The notes: generated from the letters alone by a model not told the origin. 64,000 nucleotides of DNA from Heliocidaris erythrogramma (GCA_025617745.1 CM046869.1:7862668-7926667), one strand, 5' to 3'. Numbered from the stretch's first letter, positions 47,846-60,962 are shown. Program-made: numbers and translations.

Positions 47846-47904
47846 GCATGTCAAGTGCAAACTTCCAATTAGCACTCGTTTTTCAGCACTTCACTTTTTA
47901 GAGT
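47846..47904 (+). mobile_element. Remnant right end of the TA transposon
   Basis: This matches 11663-11717 including the terminal TTTTTAGAGTG and TA. The left end and body are absent. The remnant shows the element was present before the copies diverged and was then deleted here. Confidence 0.8.
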
Positions 47905-47920
47905 GTACATTACAACATTT

Positions 47921-48012
47921 ACAACTATATTTTATTTTACCTGCTAAGCCCCGCCCCTAAAAAACCTTTGGACTCTAAGCGGGGCTTAGCAGGTAAAATA
48001 AAATATGGTTGT
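47921..48012 (+). repeat. Hairpin-forming palindromic repeat, copy 2
   Basis: The duplicate of 11733-11832, without the 8-bp interruption. Its arms pair along about 38 bp around the loop AAAAAACCTTTGGACTC. Confidence 0.85.
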
Positions 48013-48174
48013 AAATTTTGTGATGTACATAAGAATACACATCATCAAAGATCAACATGTACTTTTTTTATATTTATGCTTTTATTATAAATCATCAAGA
48101 ATCTCAATATTTACAATAGATTGACATGATAAGAATATAAAAATAAAAATATATAAAGGATAAATAATAATAAA

Positions 48175-51100
48175 AAAGATAAAGAAAAAGAGGCAGAACA
48201 ATATGTAAAACCTTCAATATTCAAGTACAAGATCAACATGTACTTGCATTCTATAGGTCCATTAAGCGTCATTTTTGACTAATCAAAGGTCATCATTTCT
48301 ATTGAACAGAATCGCCGTGTTATTTTCTTCCTGAGCGCCCACATTTTACCGCAATGACATACGACGCCGAAAATAGCAATAGCTGCATTGAAAGGGGAAT
48401 TTCAGGCTGACTATTTCGTTCTCTGTCCCTCCCTCTCTTATCTATGTCTACGTGAATAACCTGCATTGCTTTTTTGACATACATTCATAACTTCGAAAAG
48501 TTGCTTTTGCTGTGAGCTGGGTTGTTCATGATCTGCGTAGGATTTAGTTTGAGAAACTTTATACGTCGTCGCTCGAAACATGAGTGTTACCAAGCTTTGA
48601 AGGGTCACAATTTTGTATTTGAGTATTCACTACGGTAAGCTATATTGCTCTTATTCACTCACATCTCAGCAATATCACGAAACAGACCAAAACTTACCCC
48701 AGTGTTACCTTCGTAGAACGTACTCTCTTGATACGCTCCAGTCCAAAACACAGTGGAATCCGCTCCAATTATGGTAATGATTAGAATTACTCTTTAAAGA
48801 GAGGAGCCCATTTTTTAGCATGCATTTCCATTCCAAAACGAACTAATCCCTATTATGTGACTCCTAAAAGAGTGGATTTCCTCTCACAATTTTACTCGAG
48901 TCTGAACAGTTAATAATGTTTTACAATGTATGTCGACCGTAATTATTCCGAACAGTATAAGCCTCCATGTTACAGGAACCGATTGCAATGGTAGGCCCAC
49001 AGTGGTTTTTAGTAAGACAACGTATCGATATTCAGCATTAGAGCTGATATTTTCACTGAACAAAAGTAATACATTGATTTAATAATTATGGCAAAGGTAC
49101 TGAATCAAACGAAGGTGAAATAGACATGCATGTGATATGAGATGGACATAATACAGTCATTTAAAATATGAATGTATATCAATGATTGTTTTGAGATGCA
49201 AGATAATAAATTTTGTTTAAATGCATAACATTTTGGGTGAAACAACATAAAATAAAACTCCATTGGCATATGTAGCAACTTATAATGTACCAACAGACCA
49301 CCATGCAGCAATCTTATGTGGGCCATAATTATCTAGGGACCCACTGAGCAAGTCCATAACGTAGATTATGTGAGTATTCAAATTGGGATCAAATAAGTTT
49401 TGACACATGAAAGTAGTCAAATGCTGTTTCTTAGCATGCTTAATAATGCAGGAAGCCTTTTCAAGAGGTTTTGGGAATGACCAAGGAAGGAGCATATTTA
49501 GATCTAAGCGCTCTGTCGCTTATAGAAAGACGAGATATAGAGTTATGATGGATGACATAGATTTCAAAGTTTGCACAAGTATCGGGTATTGTATTCTTAA
49601 TCTTTCATCAGTAAATTTTACAGTTAAAAAAACGAAAAAGCTGAGAAATTATTTTTTGACATCACCCTTGAACCAAGGAGGTTTTAAAAGAGGTGGATTA
49701 TCAACTAACAATAATTCATGCAAGCATCTTCTGGATTATAAAGGATGTGCAATTACATTAATGAACTGCCTTAATTGATTTTGTTTTTAATGTCTGATGT
49801 TTGGTGCCGCCAAAGGAGAATATATTTCGAGAGGTTTTTACATTTGAAGGTTTTACGTTGCGCAGTGAATTTCATAAATCAACTAAGACAGAAATAATTG
49901 CGATGTCATTCTGCAATTCACTTGCTTCTTCGTGATGAACTTCTTGAGGTATATAGCCTTTAGCCTCTTTAGAGCAATTTTAACACCTTTCCGTCTAATT
50001 CCGGTTATGAATTCGTGGATGATGGCACTATGAAATAGAACCAACCAAATTGATGGACAAACGCGGCTGTCAAGGAATTGTCATCGCTATTCTTGTATTT
50101 TTGGTAGTAAATATGTTTGCTTGTACATATACTTTGTTGCATGCATGTGCACTTTCCCCAAGTTACATTTGGGTCTATGAAAACTAATTTACCATTATAA
50201 CATTATAATATTTTCATTGTACATATATTCTATTTCCTCCTAAATTAGAAGAATGTTTTCGGAGAGCGCATAATTGTAGTGTTTGTTGTTGCGGCATCGA
50301 ACTTCTTCAAAGGCAAGCTGTCTGTTGTGACTCTATCTATTTAAATTTTCTTGCTTGTAATTTGTTACGACAGGGATGCGTCCCCATGATGAATGGAAGC
50401 AATGAGTAATTGAATCCACTACCAGTGTTCAAAATCATATTTCACACCTCTTGTTTTACCTTTTACAAAGAAAACAAAATGTAATTCCTTTGAAATAACT
50501 TCTCTTTGAATTATTAATATCTGTCTGTCAAACACTATCAAAAAACTCAGTGCTTGTTGGAGTTAACCAACACTGTATGCCTAAATTAGATTTCTTCATT
50601 CTAGAAATATGGACAACATGAGCCACATTCTACTTATTAAGTTGAAATCGAAGATAGGATGACAGAGAGACAAACATGACCTCCTTCTAGCTTCTTTTGG
50701 TAAACTGGACTTTAGACTAGGCTTATCCCTGCGTCGGGATAGATTGTTTAGTAGATTGCTTAATTACAGCTCACTTTTCAATCATTATATAAAGCAAGTA
50801 TTTCAACGTGAATTAAAAGCAAATTGCTATTAAAACCTCATGAATTATGGATAATTTTTCAAAATGTTCTCGCTCGGCCGCAATGCAATCTCGTAGAACT
50901 AGATTTCAAGTAAACGTTTTGGAGCTAACCGTCAAAAAGCTAAGCAAAGCTAATAAACTGAGCTCATTTAACATGTTTAAACGCCACTCTTAGATTCTGA
51001 CTTTAAATAAAATGTAAAATAACTCCAAACGTGTTTATAAATGAGCAGTTTATGCAAATGAAATAAAACCTGCCAAACACTTTCAATCAAAACTAAATGA

Positions 51101-52011
51101 GGTCAGAATCTTTGCTCACTTGACTCGCTAGCTCGCAAATAGTTTTAACTGTATTGTGCTTTTGCTAATGATAGTACAATTGATTAAAAAATTAAATCAA
51201 AACCAGAATTTGCAAAGTACGAAGAGATTGATTAAAAGAACATCTGCCGTCTAACCCCGTACCCCTTTCTGAAGAGAAATAAGGTTTGGAAAAGGATTTT
51301 ATCTGGACCACCAGTGGCTCGGATATCCGCCCCCCCCCCCCTCCCCCGGAAGCCAAGGTCCACTGTGTCTAACAGCACGTATATAGGTGCACGTATAGGT
51401 CACAAAGCCACCCAATTACATGTACATGAATCCGGAAAGATGTTTAGAAGCACAAATTGTAGATGCATGTACATCTCCCACACATACACACTCGCACACG
51501 AGACCACTTACAAATTAATGACATGCAAAAAAACCCAATCAAACACAAACATCCTCCGAATCAGATCCGTTTGGCTCTTCCGGACAGGAAAGACTATTCT
51601 TCCGTTTTCACAATAAAGAGACGTCAATTGTATTTGTTTTTCTTACTATTAGAAACCAGCTCGAATTGGGATATTTCTTTGGTACACTTAATGTGTGCTC
51701 GAGGGACATAGGTATGAAGGGGTGAAAAGTTTATGGGAAATCTTAAGAGAGAAATGATGTAAAGAAACATCAAGTTACTATCTTTTGTAATAAAATAGAA
51801 ACAGTATAAACCAGAATGTTTAAGAGAAGAATTAAAGAAGAAATTACAAGATAATTTATTGATAAAAGCATCATGAGAATAAAAAAATTGTTTGAACATC
51901 GGCACTGATTGAAATCCTAACCAATGGGCAAAACAAATGGAAAATACTTAAACTTTTGTTACACATTTACTCAGTACACCCCACCAAAAAAAGTACATGA
52001 AAAATACGATA
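48175..52011 (+). other. Duplicated non-coding DNA, no gene seen
   Basis: Collinear with 14250-18040, with the TTAA site empty at 49161-49164. About 300 bp at 51608-51905 has no counterpart in copy 1; it encodes nothing recognisable and its ends show no clear inverted repeat. Confidence 0.65.
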
Positions 52012-52015
52012 TTAA

Positions 52016-52307
52016 AGGGATACTCAACCGCAGATTGTGGAGGTTTTTATGCCGCGAGTGGGCACCGTGATCGTTACCCGATCATGCCGTTGCCCCGCGG
52101 GGCTCAAACTTCGGCAGACTGGTCGCTGCACAACATGCACGCTCCGCCTGAGCTCGAGCTCTCGTGCAAGATTCGGTCGGCTTCGTGCAGTCGAAATGTA
52201 ATCCCACTTAGTCCAACGGACGCGTTCGACGCACAAAGTTTGTGTACGAGTGAATGGGATTTACGCAATCCCGACTTTCCCCCACGGCGGCCTGGTGGCG
52301 TATCCCT
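52016..52307 (+). mobile_element. TTAA MITE family, duplicate of copy A
   Basis: It occupies the same site as 18045-18337 with TTAA on both sides, so its insertion predates the duplication. Confidence 0.9.
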
Positions 52308-52673
52308 TTAATCTTAACAATTTGGTCAAGATTTTTTCAAGGAAAATATGAAGGATCTTATTTTATAACCTGTTTACTTTAATTTCTGAATTAAATGTTA
52401 GAATGAAAAAATGCAAATTGATCTCTCCACATGAAGGGCATTAATCTTTTTTACCTTTTTTCATTTTACCAACCAAAAGTCGTAATCATGAAACATGTCT
52501 ATTACGATCGTATTTTTCACTCATTGCAGCTCCATTAAAAGTGGAAGTGTCCAAAGTGATCTTCAGATTCAGATTCAGATTTCATTTATTGATCCATATT
52601 TCAAAAATACAGAAAATTAACCTCCACTGGCAAAAGAAAAACATTATAAATTCTAACAATAAACAATAAACAT

Positions 52674-53610
52674 CCCTGATAGCAGAAAGTGGTAAAAATT
52701 ACGTGATATTTACGTCGTGGTTTTCGTCTTTTTTACGTCCTGTAATTACGTCAATAAGACGACAACTTGCACCAACGGAAGACGTCAAGAGGACGTCTTA
52801 TTTTGACGTCATCTGTACACTGCAAAAACTGAAGTGCTGAGCACTTTTTGAGGGCATGCATAGGGACTGCACTCAGAGTGCTATTGAATGCACACAGCGT
52901 GCTATTTCAGCACTTTCACGGGAGCTGGACCGGCTCCTTAAACTGCTAAACATTCATTAAAAAAAAATGATTTGGGCGAGCTTCGAACCAGGGTCCGCTG
53001 ATCGAGAATTGCTGGCATTACCGCTAGACTAACTCACATTGTACGATTTAGAGCAGATCATATTGTTACATAGTGAATTTACGACACCACATAGTTCATG
53101 TTATCTACTTGACTCCCATGACTAAACTGAATTGCAAGAAGCATTTGTTAGTCCATCGGTAACGTCAGCGCCTCTCAATCAGCGGAACCTGGTTCGAGGC
53201 TCGCCACGGTCACATTTTTTTTTTTTGCTGGTAAATTAGCACACTACAAGTGCTATAAACAGGATTTCAGGTGCAGTCACTATAGTTTTTACGGTGTACA
53301 AGACGTAGAGATGACGTCAAAATAAGACGTCCTCTTGACGTCTTGCGTTGGTGTAAGTTGTCGTCTTATTGACGTAATTACAGGACGTAAAAAAGACGAA
53401 AACCGCGACGTAAATATCACGTCATTTTTAACACTTTCTGCTATCAGGGAAGAGGAATGAAGACGTAGAGATGACGTCAAAATAAGACGTTCTCTTGACG
53501 TCTTGCGTTGGTGCAAGTTGTCGTCTTATTGACGTAATTACAGGACGTAAAAAAGACGAAAACCACGACGTAAATATCACGTCATTTTTTAACACTTTCT
53601 GCTATCAGGG
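52674..53610 (+). mobile_element. Foldback element with two right arms and a nested insert
   Basis: The left arm begins CCCTGATAGCAGAAAGTG and continues with TTACGTCGTGGTTTTCGTC-type sequence to about 52815. Its inverse occurs twice in tandem, ending GCTATCAGGG at 53449 and again at 53610. Copy 1 has the empty site (about 18700), suggesting a short AT target duplication. A second element (52818-53296) is inserted between the left arm and the first right arm. No coding content. Confidence 0.8.
52818..53296 (+). mobile_element. TA-flanked element carrying two opposed tRNA-like sequences
   Basis: Ends CACTGCAAAAACTGAAGTGC and TTTTTACGGTG are related to the CACTCTAAAAA family at 8904, with TA on both sides. 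Inside, 52975-53045 (minus) and 53145-53212 (plus) each resemble a tRNA with A-box-like TTAGTC and B-box-like GGTTCGA words, facing each other. Sequence near 53213-53280 also matches the block that replaced part of the LINE at 7985-8095. Confidence 0.65.
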
Positions 53611-54467
53611 ATGATAACACTAAACATAATAATATCACAATTTAGATGCATAAATCATATAAACATGTAACTTCTCATATACAAAGAGCAAAAAAAAGAA
53701 AGAAAATAAAGAAAGAGGTAAAGCGAAGAAGAAGAAAATAGGAAAGTTACCAGATTTATAATCAGACTTCCAAAAATAGAATACAATACACCCGAAGGAA
53801 CAAAACTTACGGGCTGATAAAAGAGGAAATAATAGAAGGAGATACAGGGAGATAAAGGGAAGAACAAGGAAAAGGAAATGACAATGGAAGAGAAAAGGGG
53901 AAGGTCGAGAGAAGGGAAACAAAAAGAGAAATGGAGGTTGTAGAGGGAGAGATAAGATAAGAGCCTTATATAGAGTGCGAGAGGAAGAATTAGAAGAAGA
54001 GGAGAGCTAGTTGGGAGAGAGAGAGAGATACATGTAAAGTGACTGTTTGCTGCATAATTTAAAATGAACACTGCAGATGGAGGTCATCAGTGATACACTT
54101 TATGTGGTACCCATTGAAAACGGCTATATCAACTGATCATGTTGTACATGTTCATTGCATGTTGAATTGCATTGGCAATTAAGATTTCAGGTGTATGGAA
54201 TAATAATTACTACAGACCTAAGGGAAAATGCAAAGAGAATCATCGTTTTAACATTGTCGTTAAACATGTATAGCATTTTAGTACAAAAGATTGCCTGAAA
54301 CGACACCGATTAGTTCTTGGAACGCATAGGCGAATGCTTGACCGATATGTGTGTCCTCTTCTACAATAGCTACGTTCATACGGGACTTGATGTTTCGAAA
54401 CTTTAAGTTAATGAAACAACGACTCCCTAACCGCAACACTCGAGGGTTCATAATTATGAGCGCTTAA

Positions 54468-54745
54468 AGGGATACTCAACCGCAGATTGTGGACGTTTTT
54501 ATGCCGTGAGAGGGCACCGTGATCGTTACCTGATCGTGCCGTTTCCCCTCGGGCGCATTTCGGACAGACTGGTCGCCGCACAACATGCACGCTCGAGCTC
54601 TCGTGCGAGATTCGGTCGGCTTCGTGCAGTCCGAAATGTAATCCCAGTAGTCCAACGGACGCGTTCGACGCATAAACTTTGTGTACGAGTGAATGGGGCT
54701 TACGAAATCCTGACTTTCCCCACGGCCGCCTGGTGGCGTATCCCT
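54468..54745 (+). mobile_element. TTAA MITE family, copy B, with empty site in copy 1
   Basis: 278 bp between TTAA at 54464-54467 and 54746-54749, with ends AGGGATACTC and GGCGTATCCCT. Copy 1 carries a single TTAA at the matching spot (20685-20688). This insertion therefore happened after the copies separated. Confidence 0.92.
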
Positions 54746-55139
54746 TTAACCGTTTAACGAGCTGTAACTACAAGCCGAGCGATCGTCGTGTCTATAATGC
54801 GCAAAGGGTGTGTCCCGGAAGTTTAACATGAACAGCAAGGTCATCTCATGGTGCAAAACTTCGACGGACGACGACTGCTCTTGGTTTCGACCTTAACAAC
54901 GAGCTTGCTTGTGGTTCTAGTACTACAAGTAAACTTAAAGTTTAGCTGTCACAAATTCAGTGTGACGAATAAGTCTTTTTTGTCCAAAGTGGTCATTGGG
55001 TATGAACGAATTGGCTACACTGATGAAAAGCTTAGGGTCTGTGGGATGAAAAGAAAAATTAATACTATTAATATAGCGCATATCACGTTTTGATATAACG
55101 TCCCTATGCGATTCCAAAGGGTTTGGATATTATTACCCT

Positions 55140-55345
55140 GGCTTTAAGCTCTGGCAGCCGTAATCAGCGCACAGTGCGTTTCAAGGAGTAAATCCTGTCA
55201 GGTATATCCATTTAATACCTGGGTGGAGAGTGACAAACGTGGTATAATTTCTTGCCAAAAGACGTTAGTGCCGGGCTGAGATTCGAACCCTCAACCCTTG
55301 GATTGAGAGTCAAGTGAATAAACCGCTATACCACACCTCCACGCC
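55140..55345 (-). repeat. tRNA-derived SINE, minus strand
   Basis: On the minus strand there is an A-box-like TGTGGTATAGCGGTTTATTC and a B-box-like GGGTTCGAATCTC. The SINE body follows, including CACTCTCCACCCAGGTATTA and TACCTGACAGG. The body is shared with the SINEs at 57150 and 62710, but the tRNA head differs. Confidence 0.75.
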
Positions 55346-55794
55346 CTTTAAAATGTTAGGGTCCCCCTGCAAGTCCATAGGTACACAAGAAATTGAGTGT
55401 CAGAATGCTCTGTATGAGCGATTGGTAGAAGAGAACTAATACGAAGGAGGTGTTTTTCCACTCATTTTATTTATTTGCTCTATTTTGCTCTAAAAGGACA
55501 CTTGTGATGTATTTCATTTTTTGCACAAGTTGCGCCTGGAGCATTTGATCATCAAGTGGATTCTGCGCCTTTTAAATCTTATATATTATATTATTAATAT
55601 ATTGTAGAAGAAATGACAGCCAAAATGTTGACAATTCATATTCTCTAGCCGCTCAAAAACAATCAAAATATGATTTGTTTCCATTAAAATTCCTTCGAAG
55701 AAAATCCGATATTATTTTTTTCTTTGGAAAGAAACAAGAAAATTGATAAATTCAATACAATATCGAGGTGACATTATCATAATGCTTGTTTCAG

Positions 55795-56762
55795 CCAGGG
55801 GTGTCGATTGGTGTTCATGCTTGGGGGATGAACGGCAAGGGAGCGCAGCCAGTGGCGTATCTAGGGATTATGGCGCCGGGGCAAACAATGAAGTAATGCC
55901 ACCCCCCCCCCTCCCCCGAGTGCCCGAACTTATGTAGGTTATTGTACGAGCGAGGGAGCAAAGCGACCGAGGGGCAATTTTTTCAATTTTTAAACCTAAA
56001 AAATGCAATTTCATGTGCATTTACCCAAGAAATTTTGCAATTGACCACCGCAATATTGAGCGGTAGAGAAGCTTGAATTTTATACATTGATAAACGGTTT
56101 TCTATTTACTCACGTCTAAAATCGGGAGCACAACTAACAAAAACTCTATAGGCTTAAGAAAGAGTCGAGAAATTCAGCAAGGCTACCTGAAGTTGAGATT
56201 TCTTTCAAAAGTTTAACCTTTGCAAATGCTGTTTTATACACTACCATATTTTGGGGCGCAATATTTAGCAGAAGCATTGGCGTAGCCAGGATTTTTCAAT
56301 AGGGGGGCCAGACTTGAAGGATCCAACCGCGTAGCCAGGATTTAATTTTGTGTTGCGGTTGTGAGAACGCGAAGCGTGCTCGCCAGGGGGGAGTTTTCCC
56401 CCTCACGCGCGAAGCGTGAAAGCTCTGACGTTTTATAGCAAATGTTAGAGAAAGATTACGACTCGTAGCACTTTTTTTAGGCGGAAAGCAAGTTCGATGC
56501 CCGGACTGCTATTCAATTATTTGGACACAATACTGCTCTGTTGTAACAGGGGTGAAATTATGGCATTTCTTATATCCTTACTTTTATTTCAAGATCAAAC
56601 ATAATGATTTTGGGTGATTATTAATTTTAAGTTAATGTTAGAATTCTCATGTTTTTTATGCCAAAATATTGGGGGATGATAATACATTTTTAAATTTATT
56701 TATTTATTTTTATGGGGGGATATATACCCCCCCCCCCCATCCCCCGGGATCGACACCCATGC
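55795..56762 (+). mobile_element. Inverted-end element holding a GCGCGAAGC-module insert
   Basis: GGGGTGTCGATTGG near the left end and GGGATCGACACCC near the right form an inverted pair with C or G runs just inside. A single-unit relative of the GCGCGAAGC-module element is nested at 56273-56560. No coding content; the corresponding sequence in copy 1 is deleted. Confidence 0.5.
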
Positions 56763-57149
56763 TTTTTTCTCACAAATTGTTCTTTAAATTGGCAACAATA
56801 ATATTATTCTTTTAGTGCTACATGGCTCTTATAAGGTGTAATGTATTTGAAAGCAATATACATGGTTACAAATTTTGTCGAAAAGTTGAAAAATTTCCAA
56901 TTTTGATTGAAACAAAAAATGATTTTAAACCCCTCAGTGTGTTGCAAATTTAAGGATTCTAAAGTTTTTTTTTTAATTTCTCACATCAAACGCAATATGG
57001 TAAAGCAACAAAAATGAACACAATGTATGCAGAAGTTTTCAGAATTTTTTCTAATGCTGAAGGGTTCGGTTGTGCATTATTTATAGCGATATAATGAAAA
57101 TGACAAACGCAAATCAACTTTTTGGGCAATGTCGAATGATCATTTACTT

Positions 57150-57517
57150 GTAGAGGTGTCGTGGTCTAGTGGATATGTCACCTGACTGTGGATCACATGG
57201 TTCGCGGTTCAAGTCCCGCCGCGGCACTAATGTCCTTTGGCAAGACATTAATCTACATTTGCCACTCTCCACCCAGGTGTTAAATGTGTACCCGGTAGGA
57301 TGCGAATGTCATTGTGACTGGAATAGTATATGTGCGCCTGTAAAATGGCAGCCAGACTGGAATGCTCCCTTGTGGAGTGGAGAATGTGCACTAGAAGTGC
57401 AGAATCGTAATAGGATCCAATAACCGGGGTAATAATACACTGTAAAGTGCTTTAAGCAGTTACTAACTGGAAAAGCGACATATAAATGCAGATTATTATT
57501 ATTATTATTATTATTAC
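57150..57517 (+). repeat. Full-length tRNA-derived SINE
   Basis: The head reads GTCGTGGTCTAGTGGATATG (A box) and, 40 bases on, CGGTTCAAGTCCC (B box), followed by a body with TAATGTCCTTTGGCAAGAC and ACCCGGTAGGATGCGAATG. The tail is an ATT microsatellite. RNA polymerase III promoter boxes look intact. Copy 1 keeps only the part after the B box. Confidence 0.88.
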
Positions 57518-57837
57518 TTTGTAATTTGACCCTGTCGCTTTTCTTTAACCTATGTTTACAATCTATCAACCGCCTCATATTTATACTTTCGTTAACTGAA
57601 AAGGCATAATGAGCCTCATTCGTTATCATGAATATGTTCTTCGCAGGACCTACAGTCTTGTTTTACTGTTTTACAATTCTATATGATTTGGATTTTAAAA
57701 AATATATATTTTCTGTATCATTTTCATTTTCTTTAAAAATTAAAAGACTGTACTGAACATTCCAATTCAATCAATACATAATGACTCTATAATGATCAAT
57801 AAAGAAGGACTTTTACCTTAGCTAAGCTTGAAGCTTC

Positions 57838-58375
57838 TTGCACATTGCACACGAGGGGTCATTAGATTGTGTTTACTCCCTGCGCTTACTGCGCTAATTG
57901 AGCCTATGAAGGCAAGTAACCCATACGCCAGTAATTCAACACAGAGTTTTTGTAGTATTTTTTGCATGACGTCACTCTCATATGGCTCGTCAAAGACTCA
58001 ACCCTTCACTGACGCTGTCCCACGTGAGGCAATAAGGAGTTTTCGGATGTGTCAACTATAGAACGCCGTCCTAGATCGTCCCAGCGACAATGGACTGTTT
58101 TGTGTTGACTGCATACAAAGTAGGTGAAGTATGAAGCCAACAATGTGTGAAGCGAGGTTCACGTTTTAGAGAAGACGGCAAAACCATGCGTTCTCGATCT
58201 GACTAGTGGACGACGGAGAAGCCAGTGGACGGGTGAGACGTTCTTGAACAAAGCGCGGCATGCAGTTAACACAAAACAGTCCATTGTAGCTGGGAGGATC
58301 TAGGACGGCGTTCACGTTGACACAATCGAAAACTCCCTAATGACGCATGGTGTGCAACGGGCATAAAGCCCGGCT
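57838..58375 (+). mobile_element. Foldback/MITE upstream of the second PH-PDZ gene
   Basis: The duplicate of 21740-22285, with the same inverted arms and the same distance to the gene start. Confidence 0.7.
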
Positions 58376-58454
58376 CATTCATCCTACCTGGAATATGAAT
58401 TCATAATGCATGTTGATTTCCCTTGCAGATTTTTTGTAAAGATCTGACGTCGTC

Positions 58455-60962
58455 ATGGCGCAGATGAGAGACATACCGACCTCAATACTGGCTACAGAAG
58501 GCAATGAAGTCAGAACGGGTGTGCTTTCGCTCCTACAGAAAAAAGGCATTAAGATGTTAAAGGTAAGGTATTCTCTCTATAAAAAAATAATAATAAAAAT
58601 TGAGTGATCACTGACGTGACTCCCCGGGGGAGTAAAGATGTAGATAGAATAGAGTGAAAATTCACTCAATTCTTGTGGTCACTAACGTCGGACTCCCAGG
58701 TCGTGAACATAGAGTGAACATTCACTCATTTTTCTTTTAGAGAGGAACCCCCCCCCCATTTTAGGATACTGTCTTCCTGATATTGAGTATACTGGTCATT
58801 CAATAATAAAGTGAAGGAAATTATCTCGAAATAACTCTGAACGGTTGATCAGCATATCAAGTAGGATTGATTGTGCATCGTGAGGTTTTGGAATCATTAA
58901 ATTAGCTTAATCTTATATCATGATGAGTCAAAAACACTGATCAGAGATATGGGTTTATAAGACTACATGATCACGGGAATAACATGAATGTCGTATTTAT
59001 TTTTCTCCTATATCAGTACTCGACCTTCTCTTTTAATAATTGCGGATCATGCTTATGTTACTACTCTTTTTCGCCCGTTTGTCATTATTTTCATAAATGC
59101 ATTTAGCATGTTCAGCTTTAAAACTTAAAAGGACACTATTTCCGAATAGCCTGTCTTTATGAAAGCACAGTCATGACAGTTGTGTGAAGAACCTATTACT
59201 GTCATCTCATACACCATTAAAAAAATAATTGTTCATTTGCTGAGTGAATTGATAGAATGATCGCAAAGTAGGCCTAACAAGCTGGGCCCTGTTTCATAAA
59301 AACTACCATGCACAGTTCTATGACAAATCTGCTCACAGCCATGTATTACTTCCCTCTTTGCAGTCCAGCGATTATGAACTAAACCCCCTGTACTGGCGAC
59401 TTGTATCGTACGCTGGACAAACGTACCTTCTTGGATACTCTAAGCAGCTTCCCGGTGCAAAGGCAACAAAGAAACTCTTGGTGAAAGGATGTTCAACTGA
59501 AATGAATCTTCCAGAGAAAGCGGTCGTGTCCGCGCACAGCAACGAAACGTTCTTGTGTATACAATGTGGCGAGAAAATCATCTTTCTGAAGGCTGAAAGC
59601 AGGTGAGCATTCAAATCGTCTAATTCTCAAAAAGTAATACTAAGCAATATGTTAAGCAGTATATATAGTCCATTGCCAGAGAAATAAACAGGTAATGATT
59701 CTTTATCCAATGAATGGCATCTGATTGCCACATTACCCATTTATTTCTTTGATTATTGACGCTATAAAACTCTATATAAATCAACACGCTCCAGCTACGA
59801 ACCTAAAGAGGCCGCGAAAAGTCGAAAGCTTGCTTTAAAAAAAAAAGCTACAGTTCAGCTACGTTCGTGTTCTCTTGCTTCATCACTCCTCACGCCTATA
59901 CAAGTACATGTATTTCTGGAGTCGCCGCCGAAATGTTAAAGGTGGATAACCTCGCACTTTGAGAGAAATAATCATATGCAGAATAATAAATTCAGAGGTT
60001 GTCTAGCTTCCACACAAGTCTTCTAAGGTGTTAAGTATGTTAAGAGGCAACTCCACGGTAACGGAATTACAAATTAGAGATATTTTGCTCATATTTTTGG
60101 AGTTTGTGCACTAATTTTTTGTACTTTGGGCACCTTCTCACCATTAATAATCTTCAGATATACTCAATCATTCACCTGAACTCTTAATTATAATTGTGGT
60201 ATATATGCCTTTGCAACAGAATCTCCAGAAAATGGTGGCATTTTTTTAATCTCCCATTTCCATGCATCAAACATGCATTGTGCAAATTCCAATTGAGATG
60301 TGGGAAAAGGGTTTTTCAGCTTCTTTTGATTTAAGGATTTGGCTATTTGGGACTATTAAACTGATCTTTATTAGTATAAATCTGAAATTAGTTTTTTTTT
60401 TCTCGAGACGTGTGGAATTGCTCTAATGTGTTAGTTTGCCTACCATGCAAAAAGTGCTTGCCAGCAAGGGCCTCTGGATGACGTGACAATGTAGAACACT
60501 TTCCCAGACAAGCTTTGCATTTCGTAACGTACCAAAATGACGCAATTTTTTTTATTATTACAATAAGGAAGTCTAAATTTATGGCGTTGTATTGAAATAA
60601 AGAACAGCGATTAAAAATATCTACGTCTTCTTTCCCCATTGCAACCCTTATTCAGAAGACAACGTAACAAATGGATTGACGCAATACGCAGTGTCATCAA
60701 AGAACCAATTTACCACTCGTCGACGCTTTCAACGACCAGTACAGATTCGTCGGATTCCTTTGATGTCCTCCACGACCGTGATCGACTACCCAAGAGTGTC
60801 CACAACACCGCGGACACCGAAGCTCGCCCAGGAGCTGACTTTAGGAGGGTAAACACCTCCCCAGCAGGTCAGTTCCAGACTGCTTCCAACAGATCCTCCG
60901 TATCTTCCATCCCTTCCAGTGCTCAAGCCATGCAGCAGCAGAAGCGAAGACAAAACCAAACG
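58455..60962 (+). CDS. Second PH-PDZ gene copy, exons 1-3 only
   Basis: Exons 58455-58562, 59364-59602 and 60656-60962 have the same lengths, phases and GT-AG borders as exons 1-3 at 22370. They encode the same start and a complete PH domain. Exon 1 encodes an identical peptide and exon 2 differs by one residue (Ala to Ser). Exon 3 differs at about 12 of 103, mostly after the PH domain, including its last four residues. No stop or frameshift is present. Exons 4-9 are not found before 64000; intron 3 runs into a 1.2 kb ACT array. Without them the product would lack the PDZ-like part, unless the rest lies beyond the window. Confidence 0.8.

Noticed and set aside
57150..57225. Possible functional tRNA gene
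   Set aside because: The A and B boxes are good but the sequence continues into a SINE body with a microsatellite tail, and related copies occur elsewhere in the window.
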